Source: Numida meleagris
Taxonomy: Eukaryota > Chordata > Aves > Galliformes > Numididae
Direction of reading: 5' to 3'
NCBI RefSeq assembly: GCF_002078875.1
Contig: NC_034412.1
Span: forward strand, 86,415,491-86,479,490
Length of the DNA stretch: 64,000 nucleotides
Every line of letters starts with the position of its first letter. The stretch's first letter is position 1. Below the pieces are notes generated by a model. That model did no database searches. It worked only from the letters and a program-made list of their open reading frames with translations, and was not told the origin of the DNA. The position numbers and the translations under genes were made by a program. This document shows, one piece after another, positions 50,001 to 62,200 of the stretch.

Positions 50001-52705
50001 GTCTGTGAAGAAAAGAATAGATAGGAAAGGGGACTGTGAGCCCAAGACTTCTACTTGTACTTTTTCATATGCTTAACTGGAAGTCCTTGGAATAATATAA
50101 GATATATGTTTGCAAGATTAGGAATAAATAAACTTTTTTTCGTACATAAATATGTAGACTGAAGAAAGAGCAGACTGATCATGTTTAGCATACAGTACTG
50201 TATCTTCAAGTTAACTTGCCCCTACAGCTTATTTTATAAAAGTGAAATTACTTCCTATTAATAAAGTTCAGATAAGTAAATTTAAAAGTTCATGGGGAAA
50301 GCAGCTTTTCCCCTCATTCAGAAGTGACTAGATGAGGACTGTTTAAATCACAGTTGTATTAATCTTTTGAAAAGAAGTCTTTTATATGCACTTAACTTGG
50401 TGAGAAAAATTGTGGTTTCTTCCCGAGCACATACTAAGCAGTGGAAGGATGACTGAAGGGGATTTAATGTAAGGGTGTGTGCTTCTGCAAACTCCCACAT
50501 GCTGCCTCTGAGCGGTCTTAAAGCAGCCCTATGGTTCCTTAGCTCCATGGGCTTCTTTCTGTGGAAGCCCACGGAGATCAGTCGGTGAAGGACTGCTGCC
50601 CCTAGTTTGTTTGCTGATGCTGAAATCATTCCAGTTGTGTTCCTTTTGCAGTCACTGTCAATACAAGAGCATCCAGCAGAAGCTCCTGCAATAGATCTGG
50701 CCAGTGTAAGGCAGGTTCTACTGATGCAGTGCTTCTAAAGGACATACCTTTTTTTCTTTTCTTCCCAATTACTTGATGTTTGTCTTTTTCATTACAAGGC
50801 AATTGCTCTGTTCTGTATTTCTGTCTTGGTGGCTTCTTGATAAGGAGTACAGTTGGTGTACCCTGGACTGTGCATTTGTATTCTTGATTCTGTTGTAAGG
50901 ATAGGAACCGGAGCACAGCAGTAGGCTCCTCGTGGTCACTCTCTCTGCACAAACTGTGCAGGTCCCAGGGCAGTCTCTTTCAGCGGATATGTTAGCACCA
51001 ATCCTGTTGGAAGGCATTTCTTCTCAACAAGCGAGGTTATCGGAACGTTTTCTTTCAGATGGTGTTCTGCCTTCATACTGGTGCCTGTGGTCATGTTTGC
51101 ATATTTAAACGTGTCTGTTTCATGATGTGAAGTATCTATTTCAAGACATCTGACTTAGCTAGGCTCTTTGGTGCTTGTCTTGTGCTATCCTGTTGAAGTT
51201 GGCAGTAGAGTTAACACGTTTTCATTAGGATGTGAGGATTCAAAGCAATCTGTGAAATATGTACGATATTGCCTTTTTGTGACTTTCTAAGTAGCATCTA
51301 ACAGTTACAACGTGTCTCTTGCAGCCACCCAAGAAGTATAATGGAATCAGTTTTTCTTTGTTATCACTGTTAATGTATCCTCACAAAGGCGAGGCAGAAA
51401 ATAAAGCACTAGTCTGGTTCTTCTCCCTGAGAGTCAGGATTAGTTAGCAGCCATCTCTGTACTGATGTAATTGCCCTGTTCCTGATTCTGGGGCTACTGA
51501 GACACCTCCTCATGTTCTTTGTACTGCAGACCATTGCATGTTCACTGCGTGTCTCCAAGTGTAGGTGTGTGCTACCTGTGTTCTGTGAAATCAGCTGATT
51601 ATGGTGGTCTGTGATCTTTGCCACGCAGCTTAATTCCAAAGTTCAAGAGAGCAACCATAATGTGCTGTGAAATAATTTCCCCAGTCATAATATGTCCATG
51701 ACATACATGTAGTGACAGTTTCTGTTGAATTTTGTCTTTCTTTTCTGCCATGTAAGTAAGGCATGCAAGTAAGATGATTTCTCTGTAGCAGAGGCCTTGC
51801 TACATACTCTTTTCTGCATTTACTTTAATGGGAATACTCTTAACTCAGAGCCTATTCAACAAATCTAGGATTTCAACAGATGCAGCATTTGCATGTTCTC
51901 TAGCTCTTGGGAGTGGGTGTGATTAAATTTCTTTTGCTTGATTTCAACCTAGAGTAACTTCTAATTAGTGAACAACACGTAGAATGCCCTTTCAGGTTTA
52001 TATTATAAGGATTATAAGCAAGAGTTTGTCATTGACAGAAGCTCAGTTTACAGTATTTTATACCCAGATTGATTGGTTTTGATACGTACAGTCCTTCCCT
52101 GCCTGTGCATTGTGGGATCATCAGCTCAGTGTCTTGAGGACCTTGAAGTTACAGCAGCGCATGCTGCGGTCTTATACACAGTCAGCTGTTCTGCTGCAGT
52201 CCAATGCATAGGATTATCATGTTCTGCTTAGAGCAGCAGGGAAAGCTGACGGTAGCAGCTAGCTACTTTACTGTACCAGGAGCTTATAATGTGGTTCTCT
52301 ACTCTTTCACAAAAAAAGTCCCAAGATGAATTCTTTCCCGGTAAGAACTGCATTCGGAATTTAGGTAATAATAAAGAATGTTTTTAAGTCTCCATTCTGT
52401 GGCCAGCACGGCTTCTGACCTGGAGAAGGTTTGTGCTGCTCTGTGAAAGGGTATTTATCTGCTCTTGTCTGCTCAGTCTCTTGTTGCATGTCTTCTGGGG
52501 AATGTAAGTTGAATTTTCATGTGTGTCTTCTGAATTCTTGAATGTGTATTAATTCATCACAGGCAGTAAGTCAGGAATGCCTGAGCCAGTCCTGGTTCAT
52601 TAGACCGTTACCTTTATTACGAGTGAGATGCAGTGCCTCTTAAACTTTACACAAAAGCCATTGTGAATAGAAGTACATCTGCAAGGCTCTAAGCTACCTC
52701 TGAAA

Positions 52706-52729
52706 GTTTTTGTTTGTTTGTTTGTTTTT
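52706..52729. repeat. (GTTT)n microsatellite
   Basis: About five GTTT-type units with slightly longer T runs at both ends. Confidence 0.85.
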
Positions 52730-54368
52730 GGACTCAGTTTACAGGGAAATATTTTTTCCAGGAATTAACACTTTGCATACAATCTGCTTCTTGAGCAATT
52801 TTAAAGATGAAATAAACGTGTAATCTGCTGCAGCTTGCCCCTTATTTCTTATTTTCCAGTATGAGAACCTCCTTAGAAGTAGTAAGCTCCTGCTCCATTT
52901 TTTGTCTCATCTGCTGCTGTTTTTTTTCCATTTCCTCACCATCCAAATATCTCAGAGTTAATTTTGAGAATTATTTGAATAAGTTTCTGGAAGAGCTTTC
53001 TTGGAGTGCGCAGCGGTTCATACCTGTCTACCTGAACATTATATTTAATTATTAATTGTTAAATTAATTGAACTTTGTTGCCAAGAGAAGCCAGAACTGC
53101 TGTACCACTTAGTTTTTCATTATGTCAGCCTACATGGCCCAGGTTTTTTTTCTTTTTTAATTCACTCTAGGCCTTCACCTCTGATGTATCCTTAAAATAA
53201 ACTGATGATGGACTTAGCAGAGAAATTTTATGGACTGTTGATATTCTGAAACTATTCTAGGTATGTTTGTGGAGAGGGAGCATGAGTGCCTTTGGAGATC
53301 ACTGCTGGCATGGGTTTAGACTACCTCATAGGTAAAGACTGGCAAATTCTATAGTTTCTTTTAATGAAAGGTTTTGCGGTTTGGAGTGTTTTCATGACTT
53401 CAGCATCGCAGTTGTTTTAGGTGATCTGTCTTCTACTTTTCAGCTTCTTTCTAAGGAAGTAAAGCTTATGCATTTATTGTTCTTTGTCCGTGTGGACTTC
53501 CATTCCTTTTCTCCCATTGGCCTACCCAGTAATTTGATGATCTACTTTGTTTGCATTTGGACTTTAAAAGTTTTCTAGGAAAGGTTTCTCCTACAGTTTG
53601 GTAGAGGCTAATTCCCCAGGTTGGTACAAGCAGGTAACACTTAATCTTCATATATGGCACCTGACAGGAGCTGGCCATCCTTTCAGCAAACATGCAATTC
53701 CAAACTATTTGTAGTAAAAACACCTATCAGGTCTCCTGCTGAATCTTTGATAGATGTTTGTTTCTTGTTAAAAAAAAACTTGATGCTTGTTTTTTTTTAT
53801 TTGTTCCCCCCATCTTTCTTCAACAATCTCTCGTAATCTCTTAATTGAGAGTCACAAGGAGGAAAATTGTTCATATATGCTGCTTAGTCTTACAAGACTC
53901 TACATATCTTAAATATTATGAGAATTCTTTTTCACGTTAGAAATTAGATGTCTTGTTATGATGGTTTTCTGAATTAGAATCTGAAAGGGAGTGACTCTGT
54001 CTATTTATGTTGTATTTCAGAAATTATGACATTGAATCCTTCCTACTTTTTGTATAAACTTGTTACTCGAGCTTGCGTGCTGAAACAGCGCTATTTTGTT
54101 GGCCAGCAATATCATTCAGGAGAGCAAAAAATCCTAAGCCAGTAATTTGCTTAAATCACGAGTGGTTTGTACTGAAATTAAAATGCTCAAAAAAAAGGTG
54201 TGTTTCAAAATTCCCTGGTTCAGAATTTTTTAACTCTGTTTTCTTCTGCCCTCTAAGAAAATTGGATTTCTTGCCCTGAAATCGCTTATCTTTCAAGATA
54301 GGAATATTGACCAAGTAGGTAATTGTGGTTACTCAATTCATTATTTGAAAACTTGGTAAAATTTGTAT

Positions 54369-55342
54369 ATAGAATCATAGAATGGTTTGGGTTGGAAGGC
54401 ACCTTTAAGTTCATCTAGTTCCAACCCCCCCAGCTATAGGCAGGGACACCTCCCTCTAGACCAGGCTGCTCACAGCCCCATCCAGCCTGGCCATGAACGC
54501 TTCGAGGGAGGGGGCATCCACAGTCTCGCTGGGCAACCAGTTCCAGTGTCTCACCACCCTCACTGTAAAGAATTTTCTCCTAATATCTAGTCTAAATCTA
54601 CCCTCTTCCAGAGTAAAACCATTTAGCCTTGTTCTGTTGCTACATGTCCTTATAAAATGTTCCTCCCCAGCTTTCCTATAGGCCCCTTCAGGTACTGGAA
54701 AGCCAAGAAGGCTCCAAGGAGACCTTATGGCTGATCTCCAGGCTGATGAGCCCCGGCTCTCTCAGCCTGTCCTTGTAGGGGAGGTGCTTCAGCCCTCTGA
54801 TCATCTCTGTGGCGCTCCTCCAGACCTGCTCCAACAACTCAGTGCTGTTCTTGTGTTAGGGGCACCAGAACTGGATGCAGTACTCCACGTGAGGTCCCAC
54901 AAGAGCAGGGTAGAGGAGCAGAGTCACCTCCCTCAAGCTGCTGGTCACACTTCTCTTGATGCAGCCCAGGATACAATTGGCCTTCTGGGCTGCAGGCACA
55001 CATTGCCGGCTCATGTTGAATCTTGCATCGATCAACACTCCCAAATCCTTCTCCTCAGGGCTGCTCTCAAGCCATTCTCCACCCAACCTGTATCTGTGCT
55101 TGAGTTTGCCCCAGCCCCGATGCAGGACCTTGCAGTTGGCCTTACTGAACTTCATGAGGTTGGTGTGGGCCCACCTCTCAAGCCTGTCTAGGTCCTTCTG
55201 GATAGCATCCCTTCCCTCTAACGTGTCAGCTGTGCCACTCAGGTGTCATCTGCAAACTTGCTGAGGGTGCACTTGATCTCACTGTCCATGTCACCTACAG
55301 AGATGTTAAATTCCCTGAGGAATGCCTCTCGTCACCGGTTTG
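54369..55342 (-). mobile_element. CR1 LINE, 5'-truncated, minus strand (about 1 kb)
   Basis: Longest mobile element in the window, antisense to KIAA0232. The left end on the plus strand is the reverse-complement tail (ATAGAATCATAGAATGG). Reading the minus strand, the 5' part encodes the end of the CR1 reverse transcriptase: the catalytic FADD of motif C at 55256-55245, then after a frameshift a segment containing AIQKDLDRLERWAHTNL, followed by KEKDLGVL-like and CIKRSVTS-like blocks typical of the family. The frame is broken near 55240 and by a TAA stop at about 54858, and the polymerase N-terminal part and endonuclease are absent, so the copy is dead. The right boundary at about 55342 is where similarity fades. 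Confidence 0.93.
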
Positions 55343-57657
55343 ATCATTACCTTACTGTATCTAATTTAATCTGTACAGTTTGCAGAAATAATCTTAGTGA
55401 ATCGGTTTCTCTGAATTCACTTGTAGAAAAAAACATGATTTCTTAAACGTGCTTTTCTGCTCTTTTGATTTCTGCCATTTTGGAAGTGTGTTTATCAGCT
55501 TACTTTTCTCTATGTTCTACTGATAATGCAAAACTTAAGCTTATTTGCTTACCTGAGTATAAACTGGGACCTCGAGTCTTGTTTCTGCATCGCTGAACTT
55601 GATACCAGCTTTAATGAAACTTAAGTAGTTTCATCTTGAGATGAGATTTAGCACTGATTTCTCCTGTTCTATAGACCGTGAGTTTCAAAACAGTTTTCAT
55701 TTAGTCTTGTTACAAGGTATTGCATTTGTTCTCTTTTTGATAGTAGGTATTTCTTCAGTGTCTTTATAACAAATGAAATTAAGAAAAATCTCTACTGCAG
55801 TTGCTTTTCCTTTGGTTGCTCAAGTTCTTGGGAAGTGTGAAGAGAAGTGAGGGATCTGCTGTTTTTGTGTAGTTGAGCAGCAGAAGCAAGTTAGAAATCT
55901 ACTTCTAAAATTTGCATCGCTATATTAAGCTAGTATTCAATGAAGCACTCCAAACACTGGCAACATACAGAGATTTTGTACTCTGTGGCTTTAGGAGTCA
56001 AAATATCTACTAAGAATTTACCTAGTTAATTAGTAGGTAGTAAAGCAGGACTCTAAAGAATGGATGTTTAAATATCTGGTTTGATATTTTTCCAATATCC
56101 AGATGGCTTCTGCTTCCTGTTGGTGTTTATTTCTGTGGAGTGGTTGCCCTTCAAAATTCAAGTAGTAACGGTCTCTTTTCAGCATTAGAATTTTATAAGC
56201 CAAGTTTCATTTTTTTTTTCATGTGGATGTTTATATAGACCTCCTAAACCTGCAAGATTGGAGTGATGTTGCTTTTACGTTTAGTGACCGCTGAACAGAA
56301 TTGTGAAAATTCAAAGATACAGTAGAGCAGTAAAGTAGCATTAAAACAAAACTTATGATACGGGCTCTAGCTCTGTTAGGCAGTAAAGGTAAATGAACAC
56401 ATCTAATAGCTGAAGAGACTAGAAGTCCTTAGTGATTCTTTCCATGTGAAGTAAGTAGTTTACTCTGTTTCATGCCCACAGAATGTTTTGTTGAACTGCT
56501 TTCTTTCCTGTTTGTCATGAGCTCAATATTTTCCAGCCTAAGGAATAAACTTATTAGTGGACCACTGGGAAAAAAAAAGTGCAAGAGATTAATTTAAAAC
56601 ACACAAAACTCCTGGATTGTTTCTTACCGATTTAGTCATCATAAAAGCAGAAAGCTTCTCCGTTTGTGTCATCCCCTATATTAACGTTCTAGAACTTAAG
56701 GCATATGTAACATTTTCTTGTTCTTGTCCGTTTTACTTGAATTCCTTCTCCTTTTTCTCTTTGTTTCTGTAAATCCATTTGGACAGGTTCTGATGTAGTG
56801 TAAAAAAAAGAATTTTATGTAAGGAATTTATTTTATTCGCTGTTTTCTAGTGTCTTATGAGTATGGTATTTGAATTACTTGCAGAAAGTACAAGGCACCT
56901 GATAAATGTGTGGATAAGTATTGTAATTTATGTGAGGATTACAAACTTCAGAATTTTATGTGGAATAGCTGTAATTCATAATGTTAGTTAATGTTGTAAA
57001 ATGCAAGGCTGAAATGTCAACAGGAAAAAAAAGTTGACAACTCAGTTTCAGTAGTTTTTCCTATAAAAATGAAAATGGCGATGGGTGTGATGCACTGGCA
57101 GCCAAGCGTGACTGAAAACCCAGTGATCAGGAACAAGTTTTCCATGTACTGTCTGGAGAGAGAGAGAAAAAAGAGATGCTACCAGAGCTCTGTCCTCTGT
57201 AGCTGCAACCTCCGGGATGAGTCACTTTGTTCCCAGAGTGCACGAACAAAGTGTTTGCTCTGAAAGGAAGGACAAGATGGTGCTGGATATTTAAGTGAAA
57301 ATTCCATTTAGACTCATTTCCTCCTTTAATAATGGGTATTTTTATTGCAAGGAGTAAATATTTAAAATTGAAAAATATATTAAAAAAAAAAATAGTTGCC
57401 GGATATCTTTTGAATTACGTGTGTAGAGAACTGAATAAAATGTTTTATGTTCTTAGTGCTCTGCTGACACACACCACTAGCTTATGCAGCGTATAGAACT
57501 GTCCTTGCTGAGGACAGCTGTGATATGCTTGTGCAAAACTGAGCTGCAGTGTAGGTAAAGCAAAGAACGCTAGTTTATAGCATTTTGGTAACATTTTTGT
57601 AGTGTAGGTATTGCCTTAATCAATTTTCCAGCTAAAAGCAGAATTCATTGCACATTT

Positions 57658-57985
57658 CATAGAATCAGTGGAGTTGGAAGGGACCCTTTGAAATCATCTA
57701 GTCCACCCCCGCACTAAAGCAGGTTCCCTACAGGAGACACAGGATACGTCCAGATGGGTTTTGAACATCTCCAGGGAAGGAGACTCCACGACCTCTCTGG
57801 GCAGCCTGTTCCAGTGCTTTGTAACCCTCATAGTAAAGAGGTTTTCATGTTTGTATGGAACTTCCTGTACTCTAGTTTGAGTCTGTTGCCCCTTGTCCTG
57901 TCGCTGGGCACCACTGAAAAGAGCCTCGCTCCATCTACTTGACTCCTGCCTTTTAGGTTTTTATGAGCATTAATAAGATTCCCCC
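57658..57985 (-). mobile_element. CR1 LINE 3' fragment, minus strand
   Basis: Starts with the reverse-complement tail (CATAGAATCAGTGGAGTTGG), then 'aagggaccctttgaaatcat', 'ctccagggaaggagactcca', 'tctgggcagcctgttccagt' and 'gttgccccttgtcctgtcgc'. These are CR1 3' UTR and late ORF2 blocks in antisense. The sequence differs clearly from the 54369 copy (GACTCC instead of GCATCC in the shared box), suggesting a different CR1 subfamily. No intact frame remains. Confidence 0.9.
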
Positions 57986-59131
57986 ATGGCAGCTGCTTAA
58001 AGGCAGCTGTTTAAATTCTTCCTTCTGAAGGCATGTGGTCATTTTCCCCCTTCCCACCCTTTTTCTATCTGGCTTCTTGGGTGCACAGAGATGATCAGTC
58101 TCAAATGACAGCTTGTTTTTACTTCACTTTGAAGCCATGGGGAGTTTGGAGTTGTTTTAAATGAAGTTAGGCCTTAGCATGAATTTCATTAGGAGCAGAT
58201 GAGAGGTATGTTGAAAAATAGCAGAGTTTTGTGAATCTCTCTGAAGATGCCGTTTTAGACCAGCATACATTAAATAGTATAATTTTCCTGGTAGTCAAAA
58301 TATTTCATGGAACAGATAAGCACAAGAAATCATACGTATAGATGTGAATGGACAGTAAGGAATAATAAGCAAACGTGATAATATAATTCAGGGTAGAGAT
58401 GAGTATTTATCTGAGTGTGGAAGAATGCGTAGGGGAAACAGGCAACTCTGCAGAAGGGTTGGAAGTGCTCTGTGGTTGCTGCTGGTATGATTTGGCTTTT
58501 TCAAAAGAGACAGAAAACAGATGCTACGTATCTTCAGATGATTGCGTATGGTACAACAGCTGCCTTCTTTGATTTTCATTTTTCCTAATGGGAACTCTTC
58601 CTACTCACAAGTATATCACTTTCATAAAAATCAGTTTGAGTTCATTGGAAGACAGCCACTGCTATCTGTAGTCATAATGGTGCTCATTGTAAGAGCTAGT
58701 GGAAGATTTGGGGATCTAACATTTGAATTTTCTTCTTTTGGCCTATTTTACATAAGCTTGATCCAAACTCTGAACTTCTTGCTCTTTATCCTTATTATTT
58801 CAGAGCTCAGTGAAACTAGTAGATTTTGTATAAATTGTAGAGATGCATTCAACTGTAAGTTGGCACTAAAATAATCTTTATGGATATGCCTTGCAATTGG
58901 AAAATATTGCGTTCAAGTGTGAGTGGCCTCCATGTCCAGAATAGTAAGTGCAACCGTCTTCTGTAGCCATTGATTTTAATCAAACTAAATTTTAATTCGG
59001 CAAACAGCAGTTATAAATAGATAGGATGAATTTGTTATTATTCTAAACGGTATGTTGTTTGTAGTCTTATGTTGCTATAGTACTGAATTATTCATGTGTC
59101 TTAATACAGTTTTGTTTATTTTTTATTTTAG

Positions 59132-59269
59132 GAGAATGACATCTTCCTGGGCTGGGAAAAGGGAGCTTACAAAAAATGGGGAAAGAGTAAGAAAAAGTGT
59201 TCTGATCTAACACTAGAGGAAATGAAAAAACAGGCTGCTGTCCAGTGTCTTCGCTCTGCTTCTGATGAA
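59132..59269 (+). CDS. KIAA0232: KIAA0232 exon 3, residues 78-123
   Basis: 138 bases, 46 codons, acceptor TTATTTTAG|GAGAAT and donor GATGAA|GTAAGT, the latter a perfect extended donor. It joins exon 2 in phase 0 and continues the family sequence: ENDIFLGWEKGAYKKWGKSK, then a basic KKK, then DLTLEEMKKQAAVQCLRSAS. The region is Lys- and Trp-rich (two W, about ten K), followed by an amphipathic helix. The exon starts and ends in phase 0, so skipping it would delete 46 residues without a frameshift. The following exon should begin with a Ser-rich, acidic helix segment but is not found in the remaining 4.7 kb, so it lies outside the window. Confidence 0.94.
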
Positions 59270-62200
59270 GTAAGTTCAGATTGTTTAATAGATTCTTAAG
59301 ACTTTAAGACTCCTCTTTGAGTTAGCCATCACAAGCTAAATATATCTAATCTTCTACTCTGTAGAAGATTCAAGAAACTCTTGAAGTGAAGTATCCCCAA
59401 GAGTTCTGAGTGTTCTTCTTTTTCTTTGGGAAATTATGAAACCTTTGTTTGGCAGCAGGGTTTCACAAAACATTCTATACTACGCAGTGTTACGTTTTCT
59501 TTCCTTTCTGCAAGCCCTTACCTATTATTGTCAAGGACAGTTGCAATGCACTAGTTTGTGTTGAAATTGCCACAAAGCTTTGCATAAGGTTATTTGTTAA
59601 AATTCTAAGCTTACGTTGTGTTGGAGTCTGTGTGAGCTGAAAGGAGCAGTGTTTGGGCAGAAGGTCATCTTGCTTTGTTCATGGTGCAATTTCTGCAATC
59701 CAGAATTGCTGAATAAGTAGCAAACATTCATTTTCTACATCACATCATTAAGTGGAAGTGGAGTTGAAGCCTGATGACTGGAGAAGGTGAGGAGAGGTGA
59801 AGGGAACACAGTTGAAGTAAGGATACCTAAGGCAGTAGACACCATATTGCTCAATGGGGAAGCGGACAAAAGGAGAGAGTATAGAATGAAATATTAAAAT
59901 AAACAAAAATTCTGTAGCGTAGGTCCAAGAAAGCTCTTAAGAGAGATTTTTCACACAACAGAGATCAGAAAGGCTAATTACAGAACTACAAATACTTAAA
60001 TTTCTCTCAACATTAAGTGAAATTCTCCCCACACGTTTGCAGCCTGGTTGTGTTATTGCTCTATACAACTTCCTGGTCGCAGTTTGTAATTACCCATGTG
60101 TTTGTGTGGTTGTGTGGAGAGCATGGTCGGGAAAGTGAATCGGTATCCTGAGATTAACTTAGCTGGGGTGGAAGAAATGTAAACCTAAAGTTTTCTGGTC
60201 TGATTTGTATGGAGACTTGCCCCAGCAAGAGTGGGGAAGGTGTGTGGCTAAAAATAATGAAGAGAATTGTATCGGTTTGTGTGATTATTACCTTTCTGCT
60301 GCACTGTCTGCAGCAGCATTCCTATCATTTACTGTCTTATTGTTTATGAAGCTGTTGTATTTATTCAGTTACTAAAGTGTTAATTGACTAACTGGGAAGT
60401 TTTATGAACTCCCATTTTCTTGTTACTTACAATCTGAACAAAGTGGTGCAAAGTATAATTTTGATGGTAATTTGCTTTGCTCTCATAGTTGCAGAACACT
60501 GAAGTCAGCACTCTGACTACTGTAAACATTAATGTAAATAGGAAGTAAGAAGAAGTAATTTCAAGAAATATTGCCTTTCTGGTGATATGGCTATCTTCAC
60601 ATACTCATGAACAACAAAAGCTAATAATCTGTGTGTACTACAGGAATGCCAGTGATTGACTTCTGGCATTAAGAATGATTCTCTTTATGCATCATCACAA
60701 GTGAAAATGAAGGAGCATCACTTAGCGAAATCTATATTGAGAAAATGAGTTGAAAAGAGAAAGGAGTGAGATAAATTTATTACTAATCCCTGGTCTGCCT
60801 CCACTTGAAAGCTTGTATCATCTAAAACAGATTAAGAAGGGAAGAAACCCTCCAACCAGAGTTTTAAAGGAATGAAAAGGTGTGTGATCTGAAAATCTAA
60901 ATGAGTAACTTCTTCCTTTGAATTCTGCCACCTTGTAAGATTTCACTGTTCAGCAAGAAGCTACAATCTATACCTTGTACTCTGTGCACTGTCAGGGCTA
61001 TTTTGGCTTCTGTTGCTTGCCTAGGCAGTTAAACTTGCTCATTTGTTGTCCTTAACAAAACTGTAGGATATGTTATTTTTTTCTCATATTTTCATACAGA
61101 ATAGAACCTTTTAAACCTTTCTCAAGGTTTGAACTCTGTTGCTTAATGCTGTTTTGTAGATAGTGTAGATAGATTTGTATTGTACAGGAGAGAAACTTTT
61201 TTTTTTTTCGAACACTAGAGTTGGGGGAGAGTGCAATTTAAAAAAAAAAAACTTGCTTGAAAAGCAGAAACATTTTCTATGTTGGTTGGTGCCTGTATGT
61301 ATCTCTATGTGCTAATTTGACAGAAGTACTCAGTATTACAACTTTATGTTTCAGTGTACAAGAAATTCTCTTGAGTCATTTGTGGCTGCTCTGTGCAACA
61401 TTTGTGATTTCTTCTCTACAAGAAGATGAAAATACTTAGTAGTGTGTGTGAGAAGTCTCAGGCTATTTAAGGAAGTAACCAGCATGTTATAATTTTATTC
61501 CATCTGTCACCCTGAGGTGGACTTTAGCATTTTATGTGCATTGAAATCTGAGAGGTTTTGTCTCTTAGATTTCAGGTTCACTCACAACACTTTGTGTGAC
61601 CAGCTTCGGGAGCAAAAATTCACATACCTTAGCCTTGATCTTCACATTTATTTATTTAAACTAGTGATGTGTCGAGAAATTGCTGCTGATATATCTGTCC
61701 CCCCTCACCAATAATCAAAGGCCTGAAATTTGAGTGACCGCTTAAAGAAGATGCTGTCTGGTGCTTAATGGGGAGAGGAAGTCATAAAATAAATGAGATG
61801 AAAATAGGCTTGATAAAAGCAAATACTTTATTGTCTTTTGTTTCATGGTTGAAATAATTTTTTTTGAAAACTTGTCTTTCATGGGCTTCCATTTTCATGG
61901 TACTCATTCCTAGGGAGTGTTTAGTTTACTAGCTTAGTTTTGTTACTGTTAGGACTCAGTATTGTGTCTCGTTAAAAACAAAACCAATAAAAATCTGATG
62001 TTGAGAAACATTAGTCTGAGACAGAAATCCAGGAGTCTGGTTATAATTTTATGGTGCAGAAAACAAGCATTTGACTTGTAAAAGCCCGCAGTGCGGTGTT
62101 TGTTTCTGAAGCGCTTTCCAAGTCGTGCAGTGTGTGGCAGGTCAGGGAGGCTGACCGTGGCGTCACCGTGTCTCACAGTGGCCAGTCGTGTTGTAGATTA

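Larger units (their letters stand above)
44381..59131 (+). other. KIAA0232: intron 2 of KIAA0232
   Basis: 14.75 kb, phase 0, bounded by GTATTT at the left and a pyrimidine-rich TTTTATTTTAG acceptor at the right. It contains two plus-strand CR1 tail remnants (45035-45080, 46965-47021), two minus-strand CR1 copies (54369-55342, 57658-57985) and short GT, GTTT and A/T repeats. A GC-richer patch at 49.36-49.5 kb has no recognisable gene. Open frames elsewhere are short and uninformative. Confidence 0.85.
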
